This document shows, in pieces, positions 16,759 to 25,250 of a stretch of DNA of 64,000 bases; position 1 is the first letter of the stretch, and every line of letters begins with the position of its first letter. Origin of the DNA: Mucilaginibacter_A sp050954285 (GTDB lineage: Bacteria; Bacteroidota; Bacteroidia; Sphingobacteriales; Sphingobacteriaceae); the NCBI GenBank assembly GCA_050954285.1, contig JBPBPL010000007.1, forward strand, positions 1 to 64,000. The letters run 5' to 3'. Below the pieces are notes generated by a model. The model did not search any database, was not told where the DNA came from, and worked only from the letters and a program-made list of their open reading frames with translations. Made by a program: the position numbers and the translations under genes.

Positions 16759-18585
16759 TTATTTTTTAAAGAAAACCGTAAAACGAGTGCCTTTATTCAG
16801 CTCACTTTTTACCTCAATTTTGCCGCCCATAGCCGTAATTTGCGCCTGCACAATATATAAACCCAAACCTTTTCCTTCGGCTTTATTGCTAAATCTTTTA
16901 TACAAGCCAAAAACCTGACTGCCATAGCGGTTCATATCAATGCCGATGCCATTATCCTCAAAAACCAGCACCGTGTGGCCTGCTTCTTCATAAGTTTTCA
17001 GGTTGATAATCAACTGGCGGTCATCACTTTTATATTTCAGTGCATTGGATAAAAAATTTACTAAAATACTCTCCAGGTAACTTTCCGTAAATGCAATTAC
17101 AGGCGCTTCGGCAAAATCCTGAATAATCTGTGCATCAGCTGTTTCTATCAGGTATGAAAGTGTTGTTTTGGCTTTTTCCCAAGCTTCGGCTATCGGTAAA
17201 AGCTCGGCCGCGTAGTTATTATCGCTCTTAATCAATAACACATCCACAATATCATTTACCGTAATATTGAGTTTGTTGATAGAGGATTTAACGGCGCCAA
17301 TCAGCTCCAGCGTATCTTCATCCTGAATATTTTCCACGTCCAGCAAACTTAGCAAACCAATGAGGTTAGCCAGCGGTGCACGCAAATTATGCGAGATCAC
17401 GTACGAAAACTGTTTCAGTTCTTGGTTCGTTTCCTTCAGGCTGCGGATCAGGTTTTCTGTTTCCGTCTCGGTGGTTTTTCGTGCCGAAACATTGCGGTAA
17501 ACAGCTGTAAAATGCGTGGTTTTCCCGTTCGCATCGAGTACCGGACTGATGCTGTAATCTACCCAAAACTCCTGGCCGCTGTGGTAATTGATAAACCGGG
17601 TTTGGAAGGTTTCTATTTGCAGCTTGTTGTAAGCTGATACTTCTTTTACCGGGTATTTTTTGTGGAGGTGCTCTGGTTTTTGGTGAATGATTTCTGCAGA
17701 GGAATAACCTGTTAAAATGTTGAAAAATAGGTTACTATAAACAATTTCAGAAGTGTAAAAATCACCTGAAATGTTTTTAGTGATAATCACACCATCACTA
17801 CTGTTACTGATGGCAGATTGCAACAAAATTAACTGTTGCTGCATTTCGTCTTCCATTTCAGGTTTACCTAAAACGTTTTTTGACCGATCAATCACAACCA
17901 TTTGCCGGCAGGTTTTTTGGTTAATGTGGATCAGATTCGTCAAAACCTCTACCGAAACCAACGAACCGCTTTTGGTTCGATGCTTCTTTTGTCCGGCAAA
18001 ATTTTTGTTACTATCGCTTTCGGGTTGAATATCTGTAATTGTAAGCGCAACAAATTCCGGTAAAGTATAGCCATAAAAAGTTGTAGCTGCTTCATTTGCC
18101 AATACTATTTTCTTGCTGCCCGCTTCGTACATCAGCATCGGCAGCGGGTTTTTCGTAAATAATTTTTGATAAAAATTTGATGTCAAAATTTCTCTTTTAT
18201 TAATCTGTCGTGCCACTGCAAACGTGATGCTTTTGTACAAAATCTGGCTGTTTAAACCTTCTTTCGGCAGGCAATCCTGCGCCCCGGAAAAAATTGCTTC
18301 CAGCATAAAATTTTCATGATAAGGTCCAGTCAGGAAAATAACTGCTGGTGCGTTTTCTCCCTGCATTATTTTACTAAACAGTTCTTTTTCAAGTAACTGC
18401 AAAAAATAAATTGTTAAAATTAGTACATCAAAATTAACGTTAGCACAAAGGGCCACAGCATTTTCTACATCCTGACAATGCAAAATCGTCGGAATCCAGA
18501 AAGCTTTATTCAGCTCATTACTCAGCAGCATAAAATCGTTTGCATCACCGCCGACAATTAAAATATGCAGTTTACGTTCAGTCAC
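16759..18585 (-). CDS. PAS-domain sensor histidine kinase with degenerate receiver-like N-terminus
   Basis: The 608-residue soluble protein starts at GTG. Residues ~1-130 have a receiver-like fold (KLHILIVGGDANDFMLL ... DVLILTIYF), but the usual phospho-acceptor Asp position reads Thr, so it is probably a pseudo-receiver. Two PAS domains follow (~140-240 and ~255-375; first includes NEAATTFYGYTLPEFVALT). HisKA has SYVISHNLRAPLANLIG with the phospho-His near residue 397, and HATPase_c has NFLSNALKYKS, FEDNGIGID and GKGLGLYIVQ. There is no transmembrane helix, so it likely senses a cytoplasmic signal. No cognate regulator gene is adjacent. A repeat core at 17638-17648 encodes VKEVS. Confidence 0.9.
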   Translation of the reverse strand: MTERKLHILIVGGDANDFMLLSNELNKAFWIPTILHCQDVENAVALCANVNFDVLILTIYFLQLLEKELFSKIMQGENAPAVIFLTGPYHENFMLEAIFSGAQDCLPKEGLNSQILYKSITFAVARQINKREILTSNFYQKLFTKNPLPMLMYEAGSKKIVLANEAATTFYGYTLPEFVALTITDIQPESDSNKNFAGQKKHRTKSGSLVSVEVLTNLIHINQKTCRQMVVIDRSKNVLGKPEMEDEMQQQLILLQSAISNSSDGVIITKNISGDFYTSEIVYSNLFFNILTGYSSAEIIHQKPEHLHKKYPVKEVSAYNKLQIETFQTRFINYHSGQEFWVDYSISPVLDANGKTTHFTAVYRNVSARKTTETETENLIRSLKETNQELKQFSYVISHNLRAPLANLIGLLSLLDVENIQDEDTLELIGAVKSSINKLNITVNDIVDVLLIKSDNNYAAELLPIAEAWEKAKTTLSYLIETADAQIIQDFAEAPVIAFTESYLESILVNFLSNALKYKSDDRQLIINLKTYEEAGHTVLVFEDNGIGIDMNRYGSQVFGLYKRFSNKAEGKGLGLYIVQAQITAMGGKIEVKSELNKGTRFTVFFKK

Positions 18586-18847
18586 CCAGCTAAAATTTAT
18601 GCTCTAAAAATTAAGCTGAATGGTGCATGTATCCAGTACGATAGAATTGATTTTAGGCTGAAGGCTTTTTTTATCATTAATTTTATGCAAATATTTGTTT
18701 TGATTGTGCCTGCTACTGCCATTTAAAAAAGGTTAGGCGTAATTGGTTGTACAAATATATATTACAGAAAACATATAAATATATAAGGTTAAATAAGTGC
18801 CTGTAAAACAGTAATTTATATTTAATATTTTTAATTGATTGGAAAAA

Positions 18848-19795
18848 ATGAAATTCAAATTAGGTGATTTTGTACGATTTGTGGAGGAGAAACGCGAAGG
18901 ATTTATCACCCGGATCATTGATGATCAAACAATTGGCGTAACCGGCGATGATGATTTTGAGATTCCGGTATTAGCCACAAAAGTAACTTCCGTACACGGC
19001 CGAGAAGCAAAAATTGCTGCTGATAAAGAGCAGGAAATTGTAACAGAAGTAGCTTCGGCAGCGTTTGTGGCAAAAGGAATTTATTTGGCTGCTATTCCGG
19101 AAAAGCAGGTGACTTCTGTAGTGCAGTTTCACCTCATCAATACTACTTCGTACACGCTGCTTGCTTCTTTTAGCACCGAAAAAAACCAGGAATATAAAGG
19201 TGAGTTTGCAGGATTGATCAACCCAAAAACTGCAGTAAAAGTATTTTCTGCTGCGTTACCGGATATTTCTATCTGGCCAAAATTTATTTTTCAGGTATTG
19301 TACCACAGTAAACAAAAAGTAGATTTTTTGGATCCGTTGGTTTATGAAGAACGTTTTAAAGCCAAGGATTTTGCTGGTTCTAAAACTGCTGTGCATATTT
19401 TAAACCAACAAGGCTGGCAGTTTCAGCTGGATATTGGCGAGGTTAAAGTAGATGCGCAGAAGCTGAAAGAAAGCTTTTTTAAATCTCCGGAAGAGAAAAA
19501 AGAGGTGGAAAAGCCTGCCAAAGAAATTGATCTTCACATTGAAAAACTACGTGAAGATTACCAGTTTTTAAGTAGCAGCGATATTATTAAAACGCAACTG
19601 GAGCGTTTCCAGAAAACTTTGGATGCCGCAATTGTGCACCAGTTGCCTTCAGTTGTTTTTATTCATGGCGTGGGCAATGGGATTTTGCGGCACGAAATCC
19701 ACAAACAGGTGAGCAAACATCCGCAGGTAAAAACTTTTACCGATGCCCGTAAAGAAAAATTTGGCTACGGCGCCACTGAAGTTTTCTTGAAATAA
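18848..19795 (+). CDS. DUF2027/Smr-domain protein
   Basis: Started at the ATG at 18848 (MKFKLGDFVRFVEEKREG), since the in-frame TTG at 18839 adds only three residues. The ~315-residue product has an N-terminal SH3-like segment, a central Bacteroidota-specific DUF2027 region (~60-215) and a C-terminal Smr domain (~230-315) with EIDLHIEKL and FIHGVGNGILRHEIHKQV. Smr domains are nicking or RNA-cleaving modules related to the MutS2 C-terminus. The role of the fusion is unknown. It is conserved in Sphingobacteriales from memory. A repeat core (19162-19172) encodes LASFS. Confidence 0.87.
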   Translation: MKFKLGDFVRFVEEKREGFITRIIDDQTIGVTGDDDFEIPVLATKVTSVHGREAKIAADKEQEIVTEVASAAFVAKGIYLAAIPEKQVTSVVQFHLINTTSYTLLASFSTEKNQEYKGEFAGLINPKTAVKVFSAALPDISIWPKFIFQVLYHSKQKVDFLDPLVYEERFKAKDFAGSKTAVHILNQQGWQFQLDIGEVKVDAQKLKESFFKSPEEKKEVEKPAKEIDLHIEKLREDYQFLSSSDIIKTQLERFQKTLDAAIVHQLPSVVFIHGVGNGILRHEIHKQVSKHPQVKTFTDARKEKFGYGATEVFLK

Positions 19796-19828
19796 AATTT
19801 ACCCGATAAAAACAGTATTGCCTTGAAT

Positions 19829-21502
19829 ATGCCTGTTCCAGATCCAAAATCGTTTTACAAATGGCTGTACTTTTTTATTGCGGCGGCGGTTCTGCTCAAT
19901 TTTAGTGGCCTTTTTGTGCCGATTTTGGGTTTAGACGGGCCGCTTTACGCCACCATTGCCAAAACAATGGTTTTAAAACACGATTATATTGATCTTTTTT
20001 CGGAAGGAAGAGATTGGCTCGATAAACCACATTTTCCGTTTTGGGTAACGGCATTATCGTTTAGTATGTTTGGTTTTACAACCTGGGCCTACAAACTGCC
20101 TGCAATTTTATTTGTGCTGATGGGCGGCATTTACACTTATCTTTTCAGCAAAAAATTATATAACAAAGAAGTTGCCTTATGGTCGGTTTTGATTTTTTTT
20201 ACTGCCGAGCACGTCATTATTTCCAACAATGATGTGCGTGCCGAACCTTATTTAACGGGCTTGATTATCGCTTCGGTTTATCATTTTTATAAAACACTCG
20301 ATAAAAACAGCATCTGGCAACTGGTTTTAGGTTGCGTGTTTGCGGCCTGCGCCGTGATGACGAAGGGGATTTTTGCGCTGATCCCGATTTTTGGTGCTTT
20401 TGCCGGCGAATTTATCCTCACCAAAAACTGGAAACAACTTTTCCATTGGCGCTGGCTGCTAGCTTTTGTATTGCTGATGCTGTTTTTAACACCGGAATTA
20501 TATTGTTTGTATCAGCAGTTTGACTTGCACCCGGAAAAATTGGTTTTTGGCGTGCACCATGTTTCCGGCATCCGGTTTTTCTTTTGGGACAGTCAGTTCG
20601 GCCGTTTCTTCAACACTGGCCCAATTAAAGGCGGCGGCGATAAGTTTTTCTTTTTCCACACCACGCTTTGGGCATTTATTCCGTGGTCTGTTTTGCTTTA
20701 TATTGCTGTTATTCAATTTTTTAGAAATAAAAATCAACGACCACAGAGATGGTTTTGCATCTGCGGCGCATTGCTTACTTTCCTGGTTTTCTCGGCCTCC
20801 AAGTTCCAGTTGCCGCATTACATCACCATTATTTTTCCATTTTTCGCGATAATCACAGCCGAATATCTGCTCAGCATCAAAACCGCAAAAGGCTTGCGTG
20901 CCATTTGCATTACGCAAAATGTAGTTTTGATTCTGCTGATTTTAATTATCCTGATTCTGCAATACTTTTATCGGGCAGAAAACATTACCGTTTTTACCGT
21001 TTTGCCGTTGATCGCCACCATTATATTATTCCTGTTTATATCGATAAAAAAAGCATTCAACAGTAAATATAAATTGCTGTTTCAATCAGTTCTGGTTTCA
21101 ATTTTTGTCAATACTTATCTCAACCTCAATTTTTATCCTTCGCTTTTAAAATATCAATCCGGTAGTGAAGCTGCATTTTATATCGATAAAAACAGTAGGG
21201 TTAATTTGCCTGTGGCGCAGTTGCATAGTGAAGAATATGCTCACTCGTTAGAGTTTTACCTCAACCGGCCGCTGGTGGTAATTAATGAAAATGGCAAAGA
21301 AAATCTCCTCCAAAAACAGTTTTTATTGTATATTTCTTCTGATGGCATAAGCCGATTAACCAAAAAAAACTGGAAAATTAAACTGATAAAACCTTTTGAT
21401 GATTATTTAGTAACGCGTTTGAAAGGAAATTTTTTGAATTGGAAAACGAGAAAAAAAGTTTTGGGAAAGATGAATTTGGTTTTGGTGGAAGAAGAAAATT
21501 AA
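19829..21502 (+). CDS. Glycosyltransferase family 39 (ArnT/PMT-like) membrane protein
   Basis: The product is ~557 residues from the ATG at 19829 (MPVPDPKSFYKW); a TTG two codons upstream is also possible. It has about 11-12 predicted membrane segments. The first periplasmic loop holds PILGLDGPLYATIAKTM and HPDWLDKPHFPFWVTA-like RDWLDKPHFPFWV, typical of the GT39/ArnT superfamily that transfers sugars from polyprenyl-phosphate donors. The acceptor is unknown. A repeat copy lies in the leader (core 19807-19817) and two more within the gene (20302-20312, 21187-21197, both encoding DKNS). Confidence 0.87.
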   Translation: MPVPDPKSFYKWLYFFIAAAVLLNFSGLFVPILGLDGPLYATIAKTMVLKHDYIDLFSEGRDWLDKPHFPFWVTALSFSMFGFTTWAYKLPAILFVLMGGIYTYLFSKKLYNKEVALWSVLIFFTAEHVIISNNDVRAEPYLTGLIIASVYHFYKTLDKNSIWQLVLGCVFAACAVMTKGIFALIPIFGAFAGEFILTKNWKQLFHWRWLLAFVLLMLFLTPELYCLYQQFDLHPEKLVFGVHHVSGIRFFFWDSQFGRFFNTGPIKGGGDKFFFFHTTLWAFIPWSVLLYIAVIQFFRNKNQRPQRWFCICGALLTFLVFSASKFQLPHYITIIFPFFAIITAEYLLSIKTAKGLRAICITQNVVLILLILIILILQYFYRAENITVFTVLPLIATIILFLFISIKKAFNSKYKLLFQSVLVSIFVNTYLNLNFYPSLLKYQSGSEAAFYIDKNSRVNLPVAQLHSEEYAHSLEFYLNRPLVVINENGKENLLQKQFLLYISSDGISRLTKKNWKIKLIKPFDDYLVTRLKGNFLNWKTRKKVLGKMNLVLVEEEN

Positions 21503-21525
21503 ATTTAATTACCTCTATTTTAGTT

Positions 21526-22029
21526 ATGAAATTAAGATTTAAAATCCTTTTGTTCTGCATTGTTTCTATTAGCTCGGTCGGTTGCGACCAAGTAACTAAA
21601 AATTTAGCTAAAACTCATTTGATGAATCAGGAACCAACTTCTTATCTTCATGACTTATTCCGATTAGAATACGTAGAGAATACCGGTGCAGCATTGAGTT
21701 TAGGAGCTGGTTTACAGCAACCTTACAATTTTTTACTGCTGAGTGCAATTCCGCTACTGCTTTTACTATCTTTATTTGGGTATGTATTTATTCATATCAA
21801 ACAATTAAATTTTATCCAGCTTTTATCGTTTTCATTGATTTTTGCAGGAGGAATTGGAAACGTAATTGATCGGCTGTTGCATGATCGCCATGTGGTTGAT
21901 TTTATGAATATGGGATTTCAAAATATCAGGACGGGCATATTTAATATTGCTGATTTGTGTATTACTGCTGGTGTTATCGGGTTTTTTGCCTCTTTTAGAA
22001 AAATAAAGCATTTGCAGCAGGTCAACTAA
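21526..22029 (+). CDS. lspA: Signal peptidase II (lipoprotein signal peptidase)
   Basis: The 167-residue product starts at the ATG at 21526; an upstream in-frame start at 21439 would overlap the previous gene and add an uncharacteristic hydrophilic tail. It has four membrane segments. The catalytic aspartates lie in GNVIDRLLHDRHVVDF and in FNIADLCITAGV, and NTGAALSLG is also conserved. It removes signal peptides from prolipoproteins. Unusually, the first segment ends SISSVGCDQVTK, resembling a lipobox. The gene lies 23 bp after the GT39 gene, suggesting co-transcription. Confidence 0.93.
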   Translation: MKLRFKILLFCIVSISSVGCDQVTKNLAKTHLMNQEPTSYLHDLFRLEYVENTGAALSLGAGLQQPYNFLLLSAIPLLLLLSLFGYVFIHIKQLNFIQLLSFSLIFAGGIGNVIDRLLHDRHVVDFMNMGFQNIRTGIFNIADLCITAGVIGFFASFRKIKHLQQVN

Positions 22030-22760
22030 TTTATTCCATCCATCCTAACCACCATCCCGATAATTATCAAAGCCGGATAAGTTAATTTATTTGCTTCTGC
22101 CATTTCCGATAAATTTTTAACTAAGCCTTTAACCGATTTTTGATAAGGCAAAGAAGCATGCTGAATGATGGCTGCTGGAACATCTCCTTTGCCAGCGGTA
22201 ACGTAAGTAGCGGCAATTTCAGCCAGTTTTTTCATGCCCATATAAATTACTACCGTAGCATTACTTTGCATTGCCAGGCGAAGATCGGCAGAAAGTGAAC
22301 CGTCTTTTTTGGTGCCAGTAATTGCCCAAACACTTTCGCTTAAATTACGGTGCGTGAGCGGAATATCCTGAAAACCAGCGGCCTGCATACTCGTAATTCC
22401 GGGGATAAAATAGGTTTTAATACCGTTTTCACGCGCGTATAAAATTTCTTCAAAACCACGACCAAAAATAAACGGATCGCCACCTTTCAGCCGGATCACC
22501 TGGCCTTTGGCAAAAGCATAACGCTTGATTAAATCATGAATAGTTTCCTGCGGTGTGTATTCTCCGTATGGCTGCTTGCCCACGTAAACCATTTCGCAGG
22601 TTTTTGGGGCGATATCGAGCAATTGCTTGTTGGCCAGGTTATCGTATAAAATCACAACGGCCTGCTGTAGTAATTTATAAGCTTTAACCGTAATCAAATC
22701 TGGATCGCCCGGACCAGCACCAACTACATATAATTCCGGTTGTTTTGCTTCGTCGTACAT
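22026..22760 (-). CDS. cobA: Uroporphyrinogen-III C-methyltransferase
   Basis: The 244-residue product starts at the ATG at 22760, giving MYDEAKQPELYVVGAGPGDP; a longer frame to 22832 would run into the neighbouring gene. Family motifs are VVGAGPGDPDLITVKA, VYVGKQPY, VIRLKGGDPFIFGRGFEE and PGITSMQAAG. It adds two methyl groups to uroporphyrinogen III to make precorrin-2 for siroheme or cobalamin. The 3' end overlaps lspA by 4 bp on the opposite strand. A repeat core (22760-22770) overlaps the start codon. No other siroheme gene is nearby. Confidence 0.93.
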   Translation of the reverse strand: MYDEAKQPELYVVGAGPGDPDLITVKAYKLLQQAVVILYDNLANKQLLDIAPKTCEMVYVGKQPYGEYTPQETIHDLIKRYAFAKGQVIRLKGGDPFIFGRGFEEILYARENGIKTYFIPGITSMQAAGFQDIPLTHRNLSESVWAITGTKKDGSLSADLRLAMQSNATVVIYMGMKKLAEIAATYVTAGKGDVPAAIIQHASLPYQKSVKGLVKNLSEMAEANKLTYPALIIIGMVVRMDGIN

Positions 22761-22789
22761 GCTTCTTTTACCTGCATTTTTTATGCCGA

Positions 22790-24094
22790 TTATTTGCTTT
22801 TCATTGCCATATAATCCAGCGTTAAATTGCATAATGCTTTTACGCCTAAAGTAAAACCACTTTCATCAATATAAAAATCTGGCGTATGGTGTGATGGCGC
22901 TTTCAATGGATCTCCACCTTTAGGCATTCCACCTAAAAAGAAAAATAAGCCGGGAACTTTCTCCTCAAAAAACGAAAAATCTTCTGCACCAGTTGCGGCC
23001 GGGCGCAGCAAAACGTTTGTTATACCAGCAGTTGATTGTAAAGTAGGTAGCATTTTCGCTGTTAAATCCGGATTGTTATAAGTTACAGGATAATGCGTAG
23101 TGTATGGAATTTGCACTTCTGCTGTAGCTCCGGCAGCGGCAGCAGTATTTTGAACGATAATTTTGATCCGTTCAATAAACATTTTTTCATCGGCAGCACT
23201 TAAATTACGGATTGTGCCCAGCATTTCTACCTGTTCCGGGATGATATTGGATCGATTACCGCCATTAATAGCACCGACAGTAACTACGCCGCCATTTTCG
23301 GTAACGTTTAAATTCCTGCTCACAATGGTTTGCAGTGCAGTAATAATTTGTGCCGAAGTTACCACCGGATCAACTGATGACCATGGATAAGCACCATGCG
23401 CCTGCCTGCCTTTTACCGTAATTTTAAAATCATTTACAGCTGCCATCGTGCCGCCCGGGCGATAGCCAATTTTGCCAACTTCTGTTTGCGAGTTGATGTG
23501 CAGGCCAAAAATAGCATCTACTTTTGGGTTTTCCAGCGCGCCTTCCTTAATCATTAAGGCTGCGCCACCTTCTTCGCCAGCAGGTGCGCCTTCTTCTGCC
23601 GGCTGAAAAATAAATTTTACGGTTCCATGCAAATCATTTTTCATGGAAGACAAAACCTTGGCTACACCCATCAAAATAGCCACATGCGAATCATGCCCGC
23701 AGGCCGCCATCACCCCAACTTCTTGGCCGTTGTACATGGTTTTTACTTTTGATGCAAACGGAACATCAACACGTTCAGTTACTGGTAAGCCGTCCATATC
23801 GGCACGCAGAGCCACTACCGGTCCAGGTTTTGCCCCTTTCAAAATTCCTATCACACCCGTTTTGGCCACGCCGGTTTTTACTTCGATACCTAAAGATTTT
23901 AAATAATTGGCTACAATGCCTGAAGTGCGCACTTCATGGTTGCCCAGTTCCGGATGTTCGTGGAAATCACGTCGCCAGGTAATTACTTGTTTTTCGAGTG
24001 CATCTGCTTTTTTTACCACTTCATTTTTATAAGCAGTTTGTGCAAAAGCTGAGAAAGAGATTGTTGAAAGCAATACAGTGTAGATTTTTTTCAT
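22790..24094 (-). CDS. Secreted M20-family amidohydrolase (peptidase/aminoacylase-like)
   Basis: The 434-residue product has a signal peptide (MKKIYTVLLSTISFSAFA). The M20D signature WRRDFHEHPELGNHE (about 40-54) is followed by ALRADMDGLPV, AACGHDSHVAILMG, FQPAEEGAPAGEEGGAALM, FGLHINS and ATGAEDFSFFEEKVPGLFFFLG. These supply the metal ligands of the IAA-amino-acid hydrolase/aminoacylase group. Periplasmic hydrolysis of N-acylated amino acids or peptides is inferred; the substrate is unknown. Confidence 0.9.
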   Translation of the reverse strand: MKKIYTVLLSTISFSAFAQTAYKNEVVKKADALEKQVITWRRDFHEHPELGNHEVRTSGIVANYLKSLGIEVKTGVAKTGVIGILKGAKPGPVVALRADMDGLPVTERVDVPFASKVKTMYNGQEVGVMAACGHDSHVAILMGVAKVLSSMKNDLHGTVKFIFQPAEEGAPAGEEGGAALMIKEGALENPKVDAIFGLHINSQTEVGKIGYRPGGTMAAVNDFKITVKGRQAHGAYPWSSVDPVVTSAQIITALQTIVSRNLNVTENGGVVTVGAINGGNRSNIIPEQVEMLGTIRNLSAADEKMFIERIKIIVQNTAAAAGATAEVQIPYTTHYPVTYNNPDLTAKMLPTLQSTAGITNVLLRPAATGAEDFSFFEEKVPGLFFFLGGMPKGGDPLKAPSHHTPDFYIDESGFTLGVKALCNLTLDYMAMKSK

Positions 24095-24146
24095 GTGGCA
24101 ATATGTTTGGAAGAAAGATAGTTAATTACGGGCAGTTTTAATGTTA

Positions 24147-24154
24147 TAAATTTG
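24147..24154 (+). promoter_or_regulatory. Possible -7 box upstream of SMP-30-like gene
   Basis: TAAATTTG at 24147-24154 fits the Bacteroidota TAnnTTTG box, but no TTTG sits at the right distance upstream. A leader of ~75 nt to the ATG at 24231 would contain a repeat copy (24218-24228). Confidence 0.35.
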
Positions 24155-24230
24155 TTTTAAGCGTTAATTTAGAAGCAATAAACCTTAATTCAATCAAAAT
24201 ACTATGATTTATACTGATAAAAGAAGCATT

Positions 24231-25142
24231 ATGCTATTTATACTGCTTTTAATTTTATTTCCGGTTACTGTTTTTTGCCAACTGGTAACATCTACTGCGG
24301 ATACAATTACTGCAAAATTTAATTTGATTGAAAATGGCGCAAAATTACAGCTAATTTCCAGTCGGTTTAGTTTTACAGAAGGCCCGGCGGTAGATCAGAA
24401 AGGCAATATTTTTTTTACCGATCAGCCAAATAATAAAATATGGGAGTATGATACGGCTGGCAAGCTCTCGGTTTTTTTGGATAAAACCGGTCGTTCCAAT
24501 GGTTTATATTTTAATCGGAAAGGAAACCTGATTGCTTGCGCAGATGAGCACGATCAGCTTTGGTCAATCTCGCCTAAAAAGAAAATAAAAGTGCTGGTTA
24601 AGGATTTAGACGGAAAGCTGCTAAACGGCCCGAACGATTTGTGGGTTGATGGCAAGGATGGTATTTACATCACCGATCCATATTATCAGCGTGATTATTG
24701 GACCCGGAAAAAGCCGGACATTAATGGTCAAAAAGTGTATTATCTGCCGAGAGGAAAAAAAGAATTGGTGGTAGTTGCTGATAATTTGCAACAGCCCAAT
24801 GGTATTGTAGGTACGCCAGATGGAAAGTTTTTATTTGTAGCTGATATTCAGGCAGATAAAACTTATAAATATGAAATTCAGGCTGATGGAACTTTAACTA
24901 ACCGACAGCTTTTTACTGCAAAAGGTTCTGACGGAATGACGATTGATGAACAGGGAAACATTTACCTAACGGGCAATGGCGTTACCATTTTTGATCCGCA
25001 GGGTAAACAGCTGGCGCATATTGATATTCCGGAGAAATGGACGGCTAACCTTTGTTTTGGTGGAAAAAATAAAAATGAGTTGTTCATTACTGCCTCGGAA
25101 GGAATTTTTTTGTTGAAAATGAACGTAAAAGGTGTGGAGTAA
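24231..25142 (+). CDS. SMP-30/gluconolactonase-like beta-propeller protein (secreted)
   Basis: The product is 303 residues from the ATG at 24231, which starts a signal peptide directly (MLFILLLILFPVTVFCQ); the ATG at 24204 would add nine residues encoded through a repeat copy. Family segments are FTEGPAVDQKGNIFFTDQPNNKIWEYD, GRSNGLYFNRKGNLIACADE, LNGPNDLWVDGKDGIYITDPYY and PNGIVGTPDGKFLFVAD. The family hydrolyses sugar lactones or similar esters. It is probably periplasmic. A repeat hairpin follows the stop codon immediately. Confidence 0.87.
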   Translation: MLFILLLILFPVTVFCQLVTSTADTITAKFNLIENGAKLQLISSRFSFTEGPAVDQKGNIFFTDQPNNKIWEYDTAGKLSVFLDKTGRSNGLYFNRKGNLIACADEHDQLWSISPKKKIKVLVKDLDGKLLNGPNDLWVDGKDGIYITDPYYQRDYWTRKKPDINGQKVYYLPRGKKELVVVADNLQQPNGIVGTPDGKFLFVADIQADKTYKYEIQADGTLTNRQLFTAKGSDGMTIDEQGNIYLTGNGVTIFDPQGKQLAHIDIPEKWTANLCFGGKNKNELFITASEGIFLLKMNVKGVE

Positions 25143-25178
25143 CTGATGCTGTTTTTAGCGGCATAAAAACAGTATCAG
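25143..25178. terminator. Repeat-derived hairpin terminator after the SMP-30-like gene
   Basis: Two ACAG-type repeats face each other: CTGATGCTGTTTTTA (25143-25157) and TAAAAACAGTATCAG (25164-25178), a 15-bp stem with one G-U and a 6-nt loop. It starts directly after the stop codon at 25142. The stem has T-runs on both strands, but no separate long U-tract, so it is a terminator-like hairpin, not a textbook one. Confidence 0.65.
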
Positions 25179-25250
25179 AAAAATAACTTTTGCAGATCGG
25201 TTTATATTCCGGGAGAAGTATTTAGGCTAAAAGAAGTAGTACAATCAGCA

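Noticed and set aside
22026..22832. A cobalamin riboswitch upstream of cobA
   Set aside because: Only 29 bp separate cobA from the upstream M20 gene, which is too short for the element.
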